Source: CALOCN01 sp942491735
Lineage (GTDB): Bacteria > Eisenbacteria > RBG-16-71-46 > JABDJR01
Assembly: GCA_942491735.1 (NCBI GenBank)
Contig: CALOCN010000001.1
Coordinates: 1 to 64,000 of the forward strand
DNA: 64,000 bases
Reading direction: 5' to 3'
The notes beneath the pieces were generated by a model. The model ran no database searches, was not told the DNA's origin, and was given only the letters and a program-made list of their open reading frames with translations. The number at the start of each line of letters is the position of its first letter. The stretch's first letter is position 1. This document shows positions 45,550-53,570 of this stretch, one piece after another. Position numbers and translations under genes: made by a program.

Positions 45550-46447
45550 GCGTCGCAGCGACCGCCGAGCCCCGCGAAAGGGCGCCAAGGGGGAGCGTCA
45601 CCATCCCCGGGCCAAGCGCCGCTTCAGCCAGAACTTCCTGGTAGACAAGAACATGGCCCGGAAGCTGGTCTCCCTGGCCCGCATCCGCCCGGATGACGTG
45701 GTCCTGGAAATCGGTCCCGGGACCGGGGCCCTGACCGGGCTCCTGCTGGAACAGGCCGAGCACGTGCACGCGGTGGAGGTGGACCGGGAACTCTGCGAGG
45801 CCCTGCGGGTAGAATTCACTGCGGAGCCGAAACTTACGCTTCACAACGAGGATGTCCTCAACCTTCGGATCCGCGACCTCGTTCCCGGCCGCCGCGTGGT
45901 GGTGGTCGGCAACCTCCCCTACGCGATCACCTCGGAGCTGGTGTTATGGCTCTTGGACCAGCACATGGATGTCCGCCGCGCCATCCTGCTCATGCAGCGG
46001 GAAGTGGCCGAGCGCCTGACGGCCTCCCCCGGCACCCGGGTTGCGGGACGGCTGACCTTGGCCGTGGCCTACCGCTCCGAGACCGAACGCCTGATCGACG
46101 TTCCCCCGCAGTGCTTTCGGCCCGTGCCGCGGGTGACCTCCTCGCTCGTCCTCTTCCGGCCCCGGGACGTCCCGGTGGTCCAGCCGCGCGACGAAGCCAT
46201 GTTCTTCCGGGTCATCCGGGCCGCTTTCGGAGAACGCCGTAAGACCTTGGCTAACGCACTGGCGGTGGGACTCCATCTCCCCCGCGACCTCATGGAGAGC
46301 ACGGCCCGCGAAGCGGGGCTCGACCCCCGGATTCGGGGTGAGCGTCTGACACTGGAGGACTTTCGCCGTCTCGCCGATCTCTTGGGAGACCTCCCGAAGC
46401 CCTCCGGGGACCCGCAGTCGGACGACGCTCCCCCTGCGGAACACTAG
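45542..46447 (+). CDS. rsmA: 16S rRNA dimethyladenosine transferase
   Basis: The 301-residue protein shows KsgA motifs: RFSQNFLVDKNMARKLV near the start, SAM-binding VLEIGPGTGALT, and the catalytic NLPY in VVGNLPYAITSELV. A C-terminal region (FGERRKTLANAL) follows. It methylates two adjacent adenines near the 3' end of 16S rRNA (m6,6A) during 30S maturation. The basic N-terminal extension (MPERRSDRRAPRKGAKG) is longer than usual. The start was chosen as the first ATG in frame, 8 nt before the tatD stop. Confidence 0.95.
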   Translation: MPERRSDRRAPRKGAKGERHHPRAKRRFSQNFLVDKNMARKLVSLARIRPDDVVLEIGPGTGALTGLLLEQAEHVHAVEVDRELCEALRVEFTAEPKLTLHNEDVLNLRIRDLVPGRRVVVVGNLPYAITSELVLWLLDQHMDVRRAILLMQREVAERLTASPGTRVAGRLTLAVAYRSETERLIDVPPQCFRPVPRVTSSLVLFRPRDVPVVQPRDEAMFFRVIRAAFGERRKTLANALAVGLHLPRDLMESTAREAGLDPRIRGERLTLEDFRRLADLLGDLPKPSGDPQSDDAPPAEH

Positions 46448-46466
46448 CGAAAGGCTGGAAGACACG

Positions 46467-48410
46467 TTGTTGTTGTGGCGGAGCCATGGCTCCGCGCGGT
46501 GCACGCCTCGGGCTCCCGGCCCGACCCTTCTCCTGCTCACCCTGCTGTTGGGTGGGGGGGTGCTCGCCCTGCCCGCGCAGGCGCAGCCCCGTCGGGGCGG
46601 CGAAACCGACAGCACGGAGACCCCACCTATTGCCGTCTTCCAGGCACTGCAACCCAGCTACACCACCAACTACGATGTCCAACGCCAGGTGACCAACTGG
46701 GTCCAGATTCTCAAGATCACCTCGCAGTTCGGGACGGCCAAGTTCACCAACGAGACCAACTTCCTGCTCAACGAGGACTCGGGGCGCGAGGAGCAGCGCC
46801 GCACGGGCACCAACAAGACGACCCTCTCCTGGGTCCCCATCCGCCGCGTTCCGGTCGGGCTGAACCTCAGCCTGGGTCGGATCACCAGCGAGCAGACCAA
46901 CAACGGCCAGGCCAACGGCGACGCCAACCTGGGCTTCAACGCCAGTACCACCCGCAGGATCCTGGCCTGGACCAACAAGTTCGGGGTGCGCAGCGGTTTC
47001 CTTCGCCGGACCCAGACCAGTGTACTGGGGGACGCCGAGACCAAGAACTTCAACACCGGCTTCAACCTCAACCTGGACTGGCAGGGAAACTGGACCGGAG
47101 GTCCGTTCGGACTGGAGATGCAGTTCAAGGACGATCGGACGAGCAAGAAGTCCCGGACCGAAACCGCGGACGTCACCCAGGAACAACCGACCAGCGGTCA
47201 CGGCAACACGTTCCGCACCCGGGTAGACCTGAAACCTTCCAACTGGGTCTCCACCGATATCGAGTACAGCAACATCGATGGGCAGGACGAGTCGTACAAC
47301 GCCCGGGGTGGCGTGAACCAGGGACTCGAGACCACCATCCGCCAGAACAACAGCGTGATCGCGCACCTGGATCTGACCCCGGGAACGAACACCAACTGGA
47401 CCTTCGAGTACGAGGTCAGCGACCACGCGCTGCTCTATGCCATCAATACCGGCAACGGAAGCGCCGGGGACGAGAACCGTTTCCGTTCCAACCTCAAGAC
47501 CCAGGGGCTGGGGTTCGATTGGGACGGCACGCTTTCCATCCGCAACAGCACGGTGGCCCCCCAGAGCAGCGCGAACCACGACGACAAGGACAACCAGTTC
47601 GAACTCAAGGCCATTCGCCAGCTCAACAACAAGTTCGGTCTCAACATCGCGGGCTGGGTGCGCGCCACCCGCTACTTCTATACCTCGGGCAGCGAGGGAG
47701 AGCGCCAGGACCGGGACGAGCGCAAGACCCGCTTCTCCCCCTCGCTGACCTACAAGGCGAGCGAGAAGTTCTCCAGCACCCTGACCTACACCCAGCTCAA
47801 CACCCGGTGGGTGGGACTCAACCCGGGGGACGGTGTCCTTCCCGGCAACGCGGCCCAGACCCGCAACGAGGAGGACTACACGGTCGACTTCGCCTTCTCG
47901 TTCCGGTTCGGTGCGTTCACCTCCCTCAACCAGACCTACTCGATCAAGGCCAACTACCGGACCTTCGACTACCGGGAAGAAAACAACCGGCTGACCAGTA
48001 CCCAGAGAATCACCACCGGGCTGTCCTCCCAGCTGGCCCCCCGGGTGAGCCTGCGGGTGGACCACCGGTTCACCCTGATCGACGACGGCCCCTACAGCGT
48101 GGATGAGGACGGCGGTCGTCTCTTCGCCCGCAGCAAGCGCACCTGGACCCAGGAGTTGACCACGGCCCTGAACTACACGGTGTACACATGGCTCACCCTG
48201 AATGCGGACAGCCTGTTGCGTCGACGGGACATCCTCGCCGAGGCGACCGATATCCAGACCACGGTGCGAACCTACGAAATGTCGCTGGGCGGTTCCCTGC
48301 AACGCCAGTTGGGCCGGGGACTCAACGTGAACCTCACCACGAACTATGTGCAGGGGAACGCGCGTGATCCCTATTGGTTGGTTACCTCAGGACTGACAAA
48401 GGTTTTTTGA
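46467..48410 (+). CDS. Outer-membrane beta-barrel protein
   Basis: The 647-residue product has a signal peptide (TLLLLTLLLGGGVLALPAQA) and a mature chain of alternating amphipathic strands (for example FTNETNFLLNEDSGREEQRR, NFNTGFNLNLDWQGNW, RVSLRVDHRFTLID). It ends in KVF, a terminal aromatic of the type recognised by BAM. It resembles large outer-membrane barrels without a plug domain. The function is unknown. The start is uncertain: TTG at 46467 or the next TTG at 46470 are both possible, and no ATG precedes the signal peptide. The next gene begins one base inside its stop (TGATG). Confidence 0.78.
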   Translation: MLLWRSHGSARCTPRAPGPTLLLLTLLLGGGVLALPAQAQPRRGGETDSTETPPIAVFQALQPSYTTNYDVQRQVTNWVQILKITSQFGTAKFTNETNFLLNEDSGREEQRRTGTNKTTLSWVPIRRVPVGLNLSLGRITSEQTNNGQANGDANLGFNASTTRRILAWTNKFGVRSGFLRRTQTSVLGDAETKNFNTGFNLNLDWQGNWTGGPFGLEMQFKDDRTSKKSRTETADVTQEQPTSGHGNTFRTRVDLKPSNWVSTDIEYSNIDGQDESYNARGGVNQGLETTIRQNNSVIAHLDLTPGTNTNWTFEYEVSDHALLYAINTGNGSAGDENRFRSNLKTQGLGFDWDGTLSIRNSTVAPQSSANHDDKDNQFELKAIRQLNNKFGLNIAGWVRATRYFYTSGSEGERQDRDERKTRFSPSLTYKASEKFSSTLTYTQLNTRWVGLNPGDGVLPGNAAQTRNEEDYTVDFAFSFRFGAFTSLNQTYSIKANYRTFDYREENNRLTSTQRITTGLSSQLAPRVSLRVDHRFTLIDDGPYSVDEDGGRLFARSKRTWTQELTTALNYTVYTWLTLNADSLLRRRDILAEATDIQTTVRTYEMSLGGSLQRQLGRGLNVNLTTNYVQGNARDPYWLVTSGLTKVF

Positions 48411-49045
48411 TGCGACGACATGTGCCTTGGATCGTCATGCTTCTGGCCACCGCCGGCTGCGACCTCTTTGGGGTGCGGGACCCGGTGGAGCCCGTGCCCA
48501 GTCTCAAACGGGTTCCCGAGGTGGCGCCGACCTCCCCCGAGGCCACCCTGACCAACATCGAGACCGGCATTCGTTGCAAGCTGGCCGGGGTTAACCTGTA
48601 CGGCCGTTCCCTGGGCACCGAACTCGGCGGGGATCTGCTGACCTTGTTCGCCCTGGAACTGGATCCATCCGACGCGGAGGGACTTCCTTTCGCCGCCTTG
48701 ACCGCGGAGCAGTCCGAGCAGGCCCAGAGCACCCGCAGCGCCGCGGACGCCGATTCCTTCGGCTTCGCCTGGGACGAGTCGGATCCCAACTACTCCGTGG
48801 AACCCCTGGGGGGGGACCGCACCCGATTCAACAACATGCGTTACCGCATCGACTTCTTTGCGGAAGGAGCCGAGGAACCGAGAACCGATATCGTTGTCCG
48901 TGGGATTTGTGACCTTGTCATCGCCGCCGACGAGTTCGGCAACTGGGTGGTGGAGTCCTGGAGGGACGGCCGCCCTGCTGATCTTCAACAAGGCGAGTCC
49001 ACCTTCGGATTCTGGCAGGGTGAAGTCGCCCCGGCAGGATCGTAG
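48410..49045 (+). CDS. Putative lipoprotein, distant member of the tandem family
   Basis: The 211-residue protein begins MRRHVPWIVMLLATAGC with a lipobox (TAGC), so it is likely lipidated. The early segment APTSPEATLTNIETG aligns with the TSPENVLNNLQVAY segment of the following lipoproteins, and the C-terminal part (FGNWVVESWRDGRP) aligns with their WYIVEWRD. The middle is diverged. It shares one base with the stop of the outer-membrane barrel gene and may be its partner. Function is unknown; an NTF2-like fold is a guess. Confidence 0.7.
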   Translation: MRRHVPWIVMLLATAGCDLFGVRDPVEPVPSLKRVPEVAPTSPEATLTNIETGIRCKLAGVNLYGRSLGTELGGDLLTLFALELDPSDAEGLPFAALTAEQSEQAQSTRSAADADSFGFAWDESDPNYSVEPLGGDRTRFNNMRYRIDFFAEGAEEPRTDIVVRGICDLVIAADEFGNWVVESWRDGRPADLQQGESTFGFWQGEVAPAGS

Positions 49046-49146
49046 ACGGGTCGATTTGCTGTGATACCATCAGCGGTTGGATGCTCCTTCAGTGTCCGCC
49101 GCGCCCGGCCGATAACCGGTAGGGTTGCCCAGGAGGTTTTTTTCTC

Positions 49147-49800
49147 ATGCGTCGATTTCTTCCCACAGCGGGATTGATCCTGCTAATTGCCGGTTTTGCA
49201 GGGGGTTGTATTTTCTCTCCCAGCACCACCGACCCCGTGATCGAGTCCGGCGAGTACAAAGAGCAGACCAGCCCGGAAAACGTGCTCAACAATCTGCAGG
49301 TCGCCTACCGCCGTAAGGAGTCTGCTCCCTACGCCGTCCTGCTTCGCAAGGACTTCATTTTCCGTTTCCAGGAAGTGGACCAGACCGAGATCGGGACCGA
49401 ATTCTGGACCCGGGACCAGGACTCCACCGGAACCCACGGTCTGTTCAACTCACCGGATATCTCGACCATCGAGATCGAGCTGACCCACGGCCCGGCCACG
49501 GAGTCGGACGACCTGGATCTCCCGGACGCGATGAAGATCCGGGTGAGCCCCACCAAGCTGGAGGTCCTGCGTCTGCCGGACACCACGTTGCTGGTGGACG
49601 GCGACATCCAGGACTTCTTCTTCGAGAAGGGGGACCCCGATCGCGGCGAAGACCCCGAGCTGTGGTACATCGTCGAGTGGCGGGACATCCCCAGCGCGGG
49701 CGGTGTCGGTGCACTGACCACCCTGGCTGCCGACGGCGTGCGTCGGGTCAGTTGGGGCCGCCTCATGCACGGCATGATGACCGGAGCGTTCGACGAGTAG
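49147..49800 (+). CDS. Lipoprotein of the tandem family, copy 1
   Basis: The 217-residue protein has a signal peptide with lipobox (IAGFAGGC), an early TSPENVLNNLQVAYRRKE segment, and a conserved middle (EFWTRDQDSTGTH, ESDDLDLPDAMKIRVSPTK, TLLVDGDIQDFFFEKGDPD, LWYIVEWRDIP). AGGAGG lies 10 nt upstream of the ATG. Its DNA from about 49490 to 49620 is nearly identical to copy 2 at 50428. The pattern fits a small NTF2-like or lipocalin-like extracytoplasmic domain, with no catalytic motif seen. A strong terminator follows. Confidence 0.75.
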   Translation: MRRFLPTAGLILLIAGFAGGCIFSPSTTDPVIESGEYKEQTSPENVLNNLQVAYRRKESAPYAVLLRKDFIFRFQEVDQTEIGTEFWTRDQDSTGTHGLFNSPDISTIEIELTHGPATESDDLDLPDAMKIRVSPTKLEVLRLPDTTLLVDGDIQDFFFEKGDPDRGEDPELWYIVEWRDIPSAGGVGALTTLAADGVRRVSWGRLMHGMMTGAFDE

Positions 49801-49824
49801 TCCCTGACGGCGTATTTGCTCTTG

Positions 49825-49856
49825 CGGGCCGGCACCTGTTGCCGGCCCGTTTTTTT
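49825..49856 (+). terminator. Rho-independent terminator
   Basis: A 10-bp GC-rich stem (CGGGCCGGCA with TGCCGGCCCG, loop of 5) is followed directly by seven T. It lies 25 bp after the copy-1 lipoprotein stop and is the clearest terminator in the window. Confidence 0.93.
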
Positions 49857-50065
49857 GTGGGCCCCGCGGTGTGGGAACCGGACGCCCCACCGCGGGTATA
49901 CCAGAATGAACCCACGCCCGGGTTCGCCTGCACCACATGCGAAAGGCACGCGCCAGACTCCTTCGTTAGTCCCCACCACTGAACCGGCGTCCCATACCTG
50001 AACACCGTCACGCGCGACGCTTCGCGCCCTCGGACGCCCCGACCTTCTCCTTCGGGAGGTCACGC

Positions 50066-50713
50066 ATGCGCGCCATGATTCTCTTTCTTGCCTTGATCGT
50101 CCTGCAGGGTCTTGCCGTCCAGGCCTGCTTCCGCCCGGATACCTGTAGCGAACCGGGAGAGTGTCCCGACCCTCCGGGAGCGGAGTATGTGGAGCCCACC
50201 TCGCCGGAGCGGGTTCTGCAGAACCTGGTGAACGCGTACCGACGGCGGGAGATCGATGAGTACGCCAAGCTGCTCCGTCATGACTTCATCTTCCGTTTCC
50301 AGGCCCGCGATGCGGGGGAGATCGGAACCGATTTCTGGACCCGGGACCAGGACTCGACCGGCACCCACGCGTTGTTTGCCTCTCCGCAGATTGCGAGCAT
50401 TTCCATCGAGTTGATCCATGGTCCGGCCACGGAGTCGGACGACCTGGACCTCCCGGACGCGATGAAGATCCGGGTGAGCCCCACCAAGCTGGAGGTCCTG
50501 CGATTGCCGGACACCACGTTGTTGGTGGACGGTGACATCCAGGACTTCTTCTTCCTGCGGGGCGACCCCGAGCACGGGGAGAACCCGGACTACTGGTACA
50601 TCGTGGAGTGGCGGGACCTGCCCGGAGGTGGGGGTGTGGGCAAGCCGGGACCCCCCGGAGCGACGCTCACCAGTTGGGGCGGGTTGCGGGCTGGGGCCAG
50701 GGTGGTGTCCTGA
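50066..50713 (+). CDS. Lipoprotein of the tandem family, copy 2
   Basis: The 215-residue protein starts MRAMILFLALIVLQGLAVQAC (lipobox VQAC). It keeps TSPERVLQNLVNAYRRRE and the shared core EFWTRDQDSTGTH-like DFWTRDQDSTGTHALF, DLDLPDAMKIRVSPTK, LLVDGDIQDFFFLRGDPE. About 130 bases of its DNA (from 50428) match copy 1 almost perfectly although the ends differ, which suggests gene conversion or a recent partial duplication. It is transcribed separately after the terminator at 49825, with an upstream leader that contains no obvious -10. Confidence 0.75.
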   Translation: MRAMILFLALIVLQGLAVQACFRPDTCSEPGECPDPPGAEYVEPTSPERVLQNLVNAYRRREIDEYAKLLRHDFIFRFQARDAGEIGTDFWTRDQDSTGTHALFASPQIASISIELIHGPATESDDLDLPDAMKIRVSPTKLEVLRLPDTTLLVDGDIQDFFFLRGDPEHGENPDYWYIVEWRDLPGGGGVGKPGPPGATLTSWGGLRAGARVVS

Positions 50714-50806
50714 TGCGGGCATTCGGGTGTTAGACTGGGGGGCCCTTGCGAGGGCGAGCACCGAGGCAACGTCGCTCGACGTCCCCGGACAACCAGGAGT
50801 TCAGGA

Positions 50807-51184
50807 GTGGGGGCGTTAGACTGGGGCGCGTCCCTCTCGATATCCGTGCGAGGGACGGGACCACTGGATGAGCTGCCCCGCCTCATTCCGGGCGCTTGCC
50901 TTCGTGAGGAGTTGGCCCTGACGTCCTGGCGTTGGCATCACCCCGAGCCTGCACATCCGCTCAGTGAGGCCCGGATACGGTACTTCTGGCTGACCAGCCG
51001 GGATGTTCACGATTTTTTCTTTGTCCGAGGCGATGCAACCCAGGGTGAGAATCCGGATCATTGGTATCTCAGCTTCTGGCGGGAGTCGTGGCTACCCGGG
51101 AAACCGGATCCGGGCCAGGACCCCACTCCAGTGGAAACGACCCATTGGAGTTCCCTCAAGATGCGTTGCGGGACCGGTTTCTAG
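50807..51184 (+). pseudogene. Decayed lipoprotein copy (C-terminal part only)
   Basis: A 125-codon frame contains RYFWLTSRDVHDFFFVRGDA, then TQGENPDHWYLSFWRE. This aligns with TLLVDGDIQDFFFLRGDPE and GENPDYWYIVEWRD of the intact copies. There is no signal peptide, lipobox or N-terminal core, and the sequence upstream is unrelated. It lies between copies 2 and 3, so it is a truncated member of the tandem array. A real ribosome binding site is not evident. Confidence 0.6.
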
Positions 51185-51208
51185 GAGTCTTCAAGGAGAA
51201 CTGGACTG

Positions 51209-51829
51209 ATGAAGAGGCTTGGATCGCTGGCCAGTGTGCTCTGCGTCGTTTCGGTGTTCGCGGTGAGCGGTTGCTCGGATGACGAGCCGACGCAGCCGAC
51301 GGGATACCTGGATCAGAGCTCCCCCGAGGCGGTGGTGACGACCCTCACCGAGTCCTGGCTGCGCAAGGATGCCGAGGTCTACGGGAAGCTGCTCCGTCAT
51401 GACTACCGGTTCGAGTTCCAGGAAGTGGATCAAATCGACATCGGGTTCGAGTTCCTCACCCTGGAGCAGGACCTGGCCGCCACGAAGGGCCTCTTCACGG
51501 CTTCGGACATCGGGGACATTACTCTGATGTTCGTCCATGGCGATGCTGTGCCTTCCACGGATCCTGGCTTTCCCGATGCTATGCACATCCGGGTGAATCC
51601 CGCCGGACTCGAGGTGCTCCGCTTGCCGGACACGACGCTCCTGGTGGCGGGAGACATCCAGGACCTGTTCCTGGCCAAGGGAATCGCGGAGGAGGGCGAG
51701 AACCCGGAGCTGTGGTATCTGGTGGAGTGGCGGGACATCCCAGGCCCAAGGCGGGCGGGAGAGTTGCCCGGGGCGGCCGTGGAACAACCGACGATCGGGG
51801 GCATCAAGGCCCTGAACCTGCCCCGCTAG
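51209..51829 (+). CDS. Lipoprotein of the tandem family, copy 3
   Basis: The 206-residue protein starts MKRLGSLASVLCVVSVFAVSGC (lipobox VSGC). It keeps SSPEAVVTTLTESWLRKDAE, FQEVDQIDIGFEFL and the core LPDTTLLVAGDIQDLFLAKG, LWYLVEWRDIPG, but is less similar to copies 1 and 2 than they are to each other. The stop (TAG, 51827-51829) overlaps the complement of the next gene's stop, leaving no spacer. Function is unknown. Confidence 0.75.
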   Translation: MKRLGSLASVLCVVSVFAVSGCSDDEPTQPTGYLDQSSPEAVVTTLTESWLRKDAEVYGKLLRHDYRFEFQEVDQIDIGFEFLTLEQDLAATKGLFTASDIGDITLMFVHGDAVPSTDPGFPDAMHIRVNPAGLEVLRLPDTTLLVAGDIQDLFLAKGIAEEGENPELWYLVEWRDIPGPRRAGELPGAAVEQPTIGGIKALNLPR

Positions 51830-53286
51830 TCCAGGACCATCAGCTTCCGCGTCTCGGACGCACCGGTCCCGGCCACCGCCCGGACCAGATACATCCCCTT
51901 GGGCACCCGCTGCCCGATCGTGTCCCGCAGATCCCAGCGCAGGCTCCCCCCGGACCCGGTCACCGTGCCCAGGTCGGCGACCCGGCGACCGGCGAGGTCG
52001 AACACCTCGAAGTGCATGGGGCCGGGCGCCGCGGGGGACTCCCACGAGATGTGCGCGCCCAGTCGGGCCGGGTTGGGACTCACGCTCAGGAGCGGGGCGA
52101 GCGGCTTGGGGAGATGGTCCGGCTCGACCCCGATCGCCGCGGTTTCCTTGATGGAGTAGACCTTGCCCGCGTCCCAGTCGGTCACATAGAGCGCGCTGTC
52201 GGGGCTGATGGCGAGATCGAGGCCTCGGTCCAGCCCCGTCACGAAGTCGGTCTGGCTGGTCACCGACCACTGGCCGGCGTTCTCAGCCATGGTGAGGTGC
52301 ACGATCTTGCTGGGGAAGTTGGTGAAGCAGACCGTTTGATCGATCTGTCCGAACTCAACCACGAACAGGTCGTTGGGGCCGAACCCGTTGAACCCCTCAC
52401 CGAAGATCAGACCGTCGGGTGAGACGTGGGTTCCGAAGATGTGGATGGGCGACGTGTCCCCGGCGGTGCAGCCGCCGCCCTGCTGGCAATCGCCTGCCCC
52501 ACAGGGGGGCGGATTGCAGAACTGGGTGACGTCCTCGCAATCACCGACCCCGAAACAGTCCGGGTACCCGTAGTGGTTGCCCTCCTCGATCCAGTTGAGC
52601 TCATCCGAACTGAAGTCGCAGATCCAACTGAAGTCGGAACCCGGTCCGTTGTCGGTCGAGAACAGCTCTCCCGCCGAGTTGATGGCCACGCCATAGGGGT
52701 TGCGCAGACCGGTCGCGAACACGTCGATGAACGTGCCGTCGTCCTGGAACCGGGTGATGGTGGCTTCCCACGGGTGCCCGGGCGGGCTGATGTTGGTGGT
52801 GGCGCCGATGGTCAGGTACATCCGGTTGCTGCTGTCGAAGACGAGGCTGTTGTTCTGGTGCGGGTTGTTGAACGGATTGCCAACCGGGATTCCGGTGATG
52901 ACCGTGTCCGCGGTGTCGGCGACATGATCGGCGTCGAGGTCCTGATAGCGAACCACATAGCCGCGGGCGGACACATAGAGGTACCCGGCATGCCAGGCCA
53001 TCCCCAGCGGCCAGTACAGCCCGCTCGTGTAGGCGGCGGAGGTGTCGGCAATCCCGTCGCCGTTGAGGTCCTTGAAGGCGGTCACCGTCCCGCCCAACTG
53101 GGAGCTCACGTAGAACCAGCCGTCGGGTCCAAAGGTGATGGCGGAAGGGGTGTCGAGGCCGGTAGCGGCTTCGCGGATGAAGAACCCCGAGGGGGGGACG
53201 GGAGCGGCCAGGGCGCCGGTGGCGAGGGTGAGGGCAAAGAGGACGACAAGTGTCCGGACGGAGCGGGGCCCCGGAAGTTGGCGCAC
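51826..53286 (-). CDS. Secreted glucose/sorbosone dehydrogenase-like protein with FlgD-like domain
   Basis: The 486-residue protein has a signal peptide and a six-bladed propeller of the PQQ-dependent sugar dehydrogenase type: TGLDTPSAITFGPDGWFYVSS, GLRNPYGVAINSAGELFSTDNG, LNWIEEGNHYGYPDC. A cysteine-rich insertion with nine Cys (about 280-310) interrupts the propeller. The last 80 residues are a FlgD-like/type IX-like sorting domain (SVSPNPARLG, FEVFDLAGRRVADL, GMYLVRAVAG). I chose the GTG at 53286, with CAGAGG about 7 nt upstream, because it leaves a standard signal peptide; a TTG at 53346 would add 20 residues. Sugar oxidation is family knowledge, not shown here. Confidence 0.78.
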   Translation of the reverse strand: MRQLPGPRSVRTLVVLFALTLATGALAAPVPPSGFFIREAATGLDTPSAITFGPDGWFYVSSQLGGTVTAFKDLNGDGIADTSAAYTSGLYWPLGMAWHAGYLYVSARGYVVRYQDLDADHVADTADTVITGIPVGNPFNNPHQNNSLVFDSSNRMYLTIGATTNISPPGHPWEATITRFQDDGTFIDVFATGLRNPYGVAINSAGELFSTDNGPGSDFSWICDFSSDELNWIEEGNHYGYPDCFGVGDCEDVTQFCNPPPCGAGDCQQGGGCTAGDTSPIHIFGTHVSPDGLIFGEGFNGFGPNDLFVVEFGQIDQTVCFTNFPSKIVHLTMAENAGQWSVTSQTDFVTGLDRGLDLAISPDSALYVTDWDAGKVYSIKETAAIGVEPDHLPKPLAPLLSVSPNPARLGAHISWESPAAPGPMHFEVFDLAGRRVADLGTVTGSGGSLRWDLRDTIGQRVPKGMYLVRAVAGTGASETRKLMVLD

Positions 53287-53395
53287 GGGTAAGCCTCTGA
53301 GGAGTTGAGCGGGGAGAAACCGGGTTGCGGACCTTCGAATGAGCAACCAAAAACCAGTCGGTCAACTATATCACAGCGACCCAAGTGCCCTTTGC

Positions 53396-53424
53396 TTGAC
53401 ACTCCCAGTCTTCGCTCGTAGCCT
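53396..53424 (+). promoter_or_regulatory. Probable sigma-70 promoter for the DUF610 gene
   Basis: TTGACA (53396-53401) is followed after exactly 17 bp by TAGCCT (53419-53424). It lies about 100 bp before the ribosome binding site of the downstream gene. Confidence 0.55.
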
Positions 53425-53570
53425 GCGTTCACCCACCCCAATCATCCTCGACGCCGAGCGGACGGGCTCTCGGGGGGTTCCGGTCCGTCCGTCAACGATT
53501 CATCTGGAGGCATCCCATCGCGCGTCGCCGTCGCCGCCGTCGCCGAGGTCGCTCGGGGCGTACCACCCTA

